DNA of 64,000 bases from Lycorma delicatula. Lineage: Eukaryota; Arthropoda; Insecta; Hemiptera; Fulgoridae. The position numbers were made by a program, and so were the translations under genes. Of this stretch, positions 26,701 through 33,600 are shown piece by piece. The notes beneath the pieces are model-generated. The model was given only the letters and a program-made list of their open reading frames with translations, did no database searches and was not told the origin of the DNA. The DNA lies in contig NC_134463.1 in assembly GCF_047948215.1 (NCBI RefSeq), positions 56,984,201-57,048,200 on the forward strand, in the 5' to 3' direction. The stretch's first letter is position 1. The number at the start of each line of letters is the position of its first letter.

Positions 26701-29700
26701 AAAATACGTAAAAAATATAAATTAAGTGATGGACCAGCAAAGTTGATGCAGTTAAACCGTTGCAATATAATTTAAACAAAATGTTTCATTGAATGAAATT
26801 TCCAATATGTCAAAAGATAATATGTCAAAAGAGTTCAAAACACATATGGCAAATTCATTGTTGAATAAAATTTCAAATTAAAACTTTTTATATTCTATTG
26901 TAATTTGGTACAATCATTATTATTATATTCAAAATTAATGTTGAGAGTAAAATTTTACAAAATGTAGATGAAAATATTAACCCAGTTTTAATTATTTCAA
27001 AAATTTAACACAGACTTTAAAAGAATATCATTCTGAAAGTTACTAAAGTTTTCTTCTTACTGCAAATAATTTAGCAAAAGAATTAGAAGTAGAAATGAAC
27101 TTTTTATATGTTAGGAAAAACCCCCCCCAAAAAAAATATTATGAAGAAGATGATGAAATTATTATTTATCCAAAAATTGCTTTTAAAGTTAATTTTTACA
27201 ACTGCATTATAGATAAAGCGATATTTTCTATTGAGACCACATATCAGTCATTAAATGAATACCATCAAATATTTGATATTGTATTAGATACAGCATTTCA
27301 GATGAAATGTTATTAAAATCATGTAAAGATCTTCTTCTAAAATTAACAGATGAACAAAGAAAAGAATATGATATTGATGGGTATGATTTATATCTTGAAA
27401 TTTTGTCAATAAAGGCACATATCAAAGCAGAAAAAATTAATTTACAAGTGTACAACATGCTTCAATATATCTAAAAATAATCTTCAGGGAACATTTCCGA
27501 ATTTTTTATTTCAGAACTACCAGTTTCTGTAGCATCAGGTGAAGATTCATTTTCAAAATTAAAAATAATTAAAAAACTACTTATGATTGACAATGATATA
27601 AGAATGATATACTAGAAGAAATTGCATAATCTGATTGCTGCATTTATGCACAATAAATCTTGTCAAACTTCTTGTAAATTGATATTATAATTTTTTTCTA
27701 TGTATGTTTTTCCTTTTTTTTATATAATAAAAATTTTATTTTCATACTATATTTGACTTTTTTTATTTTATTTACTGGATTGGGGCAGCCAAATAATACT
27801 TGCACACAGGCGGCCAAATATCTAGAACCGGTCCAAATATCTATACCGGTAGTATTGAAAACTACTTTAATGTTATTAAAAGCTCTGAATTACATTTATA
27901 ATTTATTTTATTGAAAAAATTCATTTTTATGTAATTTTATTTGAAGTATTTATGTTCTTAAGTAACTAACTTTTTGTTTTTCAGAAAAAGATCTATTTCT
28001 TTTGATTTTAACGCTAGTCACCTGTCTTGGTTTTGGTGTTGAAATTGGACTTTTTATTGGTGTAACTGTAAATTTAGCTCATCTTTTATATTTATGGGCA
28101 CACCCTTCAATTAAAGAGGAACACTGCAAGGTATGAAAGTTTCTAGTATGCATAATAATATATATTTTTCTAAGTAGTTTAAATAATATCACAAAAATAT
28201 TTTTATTTATTTTTTTTTTAAGTGTGCTGGAGGAGAATATGTGATGTTGACCCCAGATAAAGGACTATTCTTCCCTGCTGTAGATAAACTTCATACGACT
28301 ATTTTAAATGTAACAAAAGAGAAAATAAAACTTCCTGTAATAATTGATTGCATTCATTTTACTGGTATTGATTATACTGCCGCTAAGGTATAGTATACTT
28401 AGAATATAATACATAGATTATTTCATATATACACATAAGTAGTTTATTGAATACCATTTCAAGATATATCACTTTACATTTAATAAATATAAAATGAACA
28501 CTTTGATAAAGAGAAAGGTCCAGTAGAGATTTTCAAAGCTGATCAACAGCACCTTTCTTTCTAAAGTTACTGATACTCCATTGCTAATGAAACTATCATA
28601 GTTTAACAGGTGTCATGATTGCATGACAAGATATTCTGCTAATTATTAACAGGATAATATTTTTCTTTTGTGGCTTTATTTAATCATTTCACTTTTCAAT
28701 AATACTGGCTTACCAGAGTTGTAATGTTAGTCAAATTATAGTCCACAGAGATAGTACAATTATGTTGGATAAAGGCTCTGGATAATAAGACAAATTTTTA
28801 GTAGTATTATTAAAACAGTGGTATTGACATTTGTAATGAAAAAGAAACTATGTTGCCACATAGAAGTCTATCGAGTGTTCCAGCAAGTTTTTGTTCTATA
28901 TTTTGTAAACCAATAAACTATAAAAAATTAATATCACTTTCATCAAAATAATAAACAAAATTTATATGAGCATAGGTATGGAAATACTTTGTTTACAGAT
29001 ATGTTTCAGCTTTAATATCAAATAATTCTATCTAAAACTATGCAAACATAAATCTTATGTGAGATTAATGTTTTTTGTTTTTTTTTTTAAGTGTGTCTAA
29101 TTAGCTTAAACTTTTAACTAGTGCCTACCTTAACTAAAAAAAACAGTAAATATTGGATCTCAGATTGAATAACCAGTAGTTTCCAACAAAATTGTAAAAC
29201 TGAAAAAATTAATAGTAGTAAATAATGTTTTTTTAGGTTTGCTGTAAATGCAGTTTATTAAACTGTCAATAATAAAATATAACATATATAAATATAAATA
29301 TAACATATATAAAGATAAAATTTGTAGAGGATTTATATTATGACAAAACTGATGTAATTAAAATTATTAAAAACCTGCTAAAAATCTTAAAAACCATTAA
29401 TTATATTGGAAAACCAATAATTTTAGTGCATAATTTTTACATTCTTGATGATTAAATTATGCATTAATATATATAAAATATTAGTGGCCTATGCTCCACT
29501 AATATTGGTTCCAATAATAATGCTTCCAATAAGAATTTATTCATTCTTACAATGTGTCCATAAATTTTAAATATCCCTAACAGGAAATAACATTGTTAAT
29601 AACTAAAAATTAATGAACAAGTACAATGTACATTGTGTGAACATGTACAGATAAAAAACAAACTCTACACAAATAAACAATTAAAGTAAAACAAGTTATA

Positions 29701-30602
29701 ACAAAAAAGCTTTATTTTAAATTATATTTTAGATAAGGGTCAAAAATATGCCTTTTGATAAAAATACATTTCTGCTTGTAACATTGGAGCAAGAGGTACT
29801 GTGTACCAAAGCAGCTGCTGTGATTTTTTAAATAATTTTGTAAAAATATAACAACATATTTACTTTCTTTTATTAAATAAAAACATTAAGTTAAGTGGAT
29901 CAATAAGATTCTTTTGTTTGTTTTTTGTTATAATAAAACCTCTAATATTCAAACAAATTTTGGGATAGGTTTATCAACAATATATAAAATATTTGCCTTG
30001 ATTTATGTAAGTGTATAATGTTTAAAATATTTTATTTTATTTTAAAGATAAATTAATTTTCTACATAATTTTTTTCAGGCATTAGTTACTTTGGTAAAAC
30101 AATTTAAAAATGATAAACAAAAATTATTTTTTTTAAATATAAAACAAGAATTTATTACAATTTGCACTGGTATTGGATATAAAGAAATACCCTACTTCTT
30201 AAATAAAGATGAACTAGAAAGTGAACTTTTTGGTAAGTTATGTTTTTATTTTGTGTATATGTATATATATACATATTATTACTTAATTTTTTTTATTTCC
30301 TTTAAAGTTATCTTTTCCATATTGATGTTTACATTAATATGGAAAATATACTTTAAAAACATTTTTGTAATTAAGAAGTAAGAAAGAAATTTGCCTAGTG
30401 CTTAAGTAGTACTATATAATTATACTTTTGTTGCAAATTATCTTAAGCATATACATATTTCAATAATGCTTTGGTAATTTCAGGTATACTCATATATATT
30501 CACTTGAAATTAATTTATGTCATAAGTATTTTTAACAGTACTAAAATGTATATATTTGTAGTTATATGTAATAACCATCATATACAATGAACAATGAAAG
30601 TA

Positions 30603-30633
<31 letters not shown>

Positions 30634-33600
30634 ATATCCTATATTACTTTTCTGGCTATATCTATAATAGGAAAGTATACAACAAGTTGGTCAAAATTTT
30701 TTTTTTAAATTGGTCTTTTATTAAGTTTTGTGCCTTAAATATACATTTAAAAAATTTAACAATAAAAAAATATATTTAAATAAATTGTAAATAATTTGTG
30801 AAAAAGCTTTTTTTTTCAATGATCCCAAGTCCGAAAAACCTATTTTTGTACATCCGTGCGTATGTACGTCATATGTGTGTTAGTCTGTATTTGGTTTTAA
30901 ACTCTGGACTCTGTTGACTGATTTTCTTCTTCAAATTTAGTAAAGAGGAATTTACCTTCAGAGGGAAAAGAATATTTTTAATTTTTGCAAAAATTTGAAA
31001 AAGGATACGGGGTGTTTTGGCCAAAAGAAAATTTCAAATCTTTACTGGAGCACTTTAGCAAAAAATCTTTCTTAAAAAAGTTGAAGTTTTTTTTTTATCA
31101 AGATCACACACAAATCACTAAAAATCTTTATTTAATATTCACCCCCTCACAAAAAAATTACTTTATATATATTTCTTTTGTTAGTTACGTCTTGTTTCTT
31201 AAAAGGAATTAATTGGAATTCTTTTGCATCTGCATTTTCTACATCAATAGGCCTTCAAATTGCTATCACAATTTTTTTCCAAACCAACTTCCAGTTGTCT
31301 GTGGTAACAAAAAACATTTTGTTTATTAAAAAGATTTTTTTTTAAATTTAAAACCATCTTGCAAGTTACCCATTGAAAATAAAAAATCTTAATTAAAAGT
31401 AAAAATTTTAATTAAAAAATCTTAATTTTTTGATAGCCCTTACTCTTTAGAATTTTTTGAAAAAAAAATTAGTAAAAAATCTTCACCCACTTTCTAGAAA
31501 ATTACAGCTTTGTTTATTTAGAATTATGTCTATATTTGTATTTTATAAACAATTTTAAAACACTCTTTTTTTAATTTAATATCACCACTTAAGGATTATT
31601 TCTTAAAAATTAATTTCTGCTTTAGTATGGGAGCCCTCAAATTAAATTTTTTTCTTTAGCTTCTATCAAGCCAAAAAAATAATTGTATAACATGGCTGAT
31701 GTAACCAGGAAAGTTTTATAATTAATTTGCATCAAGTTATTGATAGTTTTATAATAAATATATATATATATTTTTTTTTTTGTTTCACATCTGGTATATT
31801 TACAATCTGGTCTTTAAGTGGAACCATTGGTATGATAACACTGATAGAAAAAAAAAATTTGTTTAACGTTTCTCAAAGAGGATACATTTCTTTAATTGCT
31901 TTTTTGCATACTATACAGATCTGTAAATACAAGTTTTCTATCACCCTTAGTTTTAAATAAATAATGTTTCAAAGAAAATTAAGGGAAAATATAGTTAAAA
32001 AGTGTAAAATTTATAATTTTGCATGACTATACCTGTGTTAGAATAATTTTGCTGATGCTTTTCTTTTATAAATAGCCTCAGTCACATCCCAAATTAATTT
32101 CCAACAGTAATCGTCTAGCACATTAGTATTCCATTTCCCTTTATAGCGGATTTCCATCACTGAAATGTCTTGGTGGAAACGTTCACTGTGTTCACCACTT
32201 ACATCTCCAAGGTTGTCTGGGAAAAAATCCAAATGTGAGTGGAGGAAATGTATTTTTAAAGAAATATTATATCCCATAGCTCTGTATGAAGTAAGAAGTT
32301 GATTAACAATATCATGTTAATTGTTGAATTTTTGATTGCAGAAAAAATTTTTGCAGAAGTCTTTAAATGAAGCTCAAGCTGCACTTTCTTTCTACATTAT
32401 TTAACGTTGAAATAAATACATCATCTTATTAACTTTTTTATTTGAGGATCAGCAAATACATCTTCTTCATTTTTTCCTTCACTTACATTTGGAGATTACT
32501 GCCTGATGTTAAAAAATCCAGGACTATCCTTCTTCATTGCTTTTACATTAATTTTAATAAGTAATAAATTTTTCATTAGTCCTAGCTTGATATGGAGAGG
32601 GGGTAAAAATATTTTTTTGGGTTCAACTAAGGGCTCATAAATTTCTTCCACTCTTTGGTAACATAATGTTTAGCCCTAGCTTGGCTGTCCCATTTGCAAA
32701 GAAAACACATGTACCTTGTATAGCCTAACTGCACGCCTAACAAAATAGCTATAACTTTCAAATCATCACGTATGTTCCAGTTATTTTTTTTATAATTTAT
32801 TTTTTCAAGAATATCTTTAATGACATTGTATGTCTCTTCAAATTAATACCATAAGCGATTGGTATCGAAGAATACCTGTTACCGTTGCGTAGTAGAATCA
32901 CTTTTTAACTGTACTTGGACAAATCTATGAAAAGGTGCCAGCAGTTCTCAGGTTTATGAAATTGGAAATTGTGCAACAAAGTGCAACATAAGCTGATTAA
33001 TATTTATGCGATAAACCAAATTATTTTCATCAATAAAGTACTGAGAAAGTTCTTTTTGTCGGCTTCAAAAGCCCAAAATTTTTGTATTTTTTTGAAGTAA
33101 ATTTCAACCTTGCAGACAGTTCAGCTTGATTTTTTGATAAATTTAAATCCCTAACAAAGTCATTTAATTCATCTTGGGGTGTAAGATATGGCTTATTAGA
33201 GGATAATTCAAAATCAAAATCATTGTTGTCTTCTTCAGTACTGCCTGAATCTTCATCGCTGCTTTCGAAACATACATTCACAGTGGCTCAGTAACTGGAA
33301 TAATTTCACTGTGAGATACAGGCCTGATTGCAGATTGCAATGAGGGATATTTTACAATAAATTCTAGAACTTAGTAAATAAAAGTAATAATCAGTTACAT
33401 GATCCTTTGGTTCATGCCAAACCACACGTACAGCATATGGCAGAGCCTTCTGTGTAGCTTTCAGCCATCCTCATACAGAACAATTAGTGCATACTACATG
33501 AGGAACTCACATCTTAGCCTGATTACCAATTTTACACTGAAAATACAAATAATATGCTTTTTTAATTAAAGGTGTAATGTTATGGTAAACTCACCACATA

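Larger units (their letters stand above)
24719..27833 (+). mobile_element. hAT transposon, decayed
   Basis: Left end CAGGGCCAGTTCTGCC; right end, reverse complement, GGACCGGTTCTAGA, both close to the CAGGGCCGGTTCTAGA type of hAT termini. Plus-strand pieces follow the order of hAT proteins of the ZMYM1/DUF4371 type (see the three entries). About 3.1 kb, inside the plus SLC26 intron between exons 21864-22004 and 27985-28130. Exact ends and the 8 bp duplication were not confirmed. Confidence 0.8.
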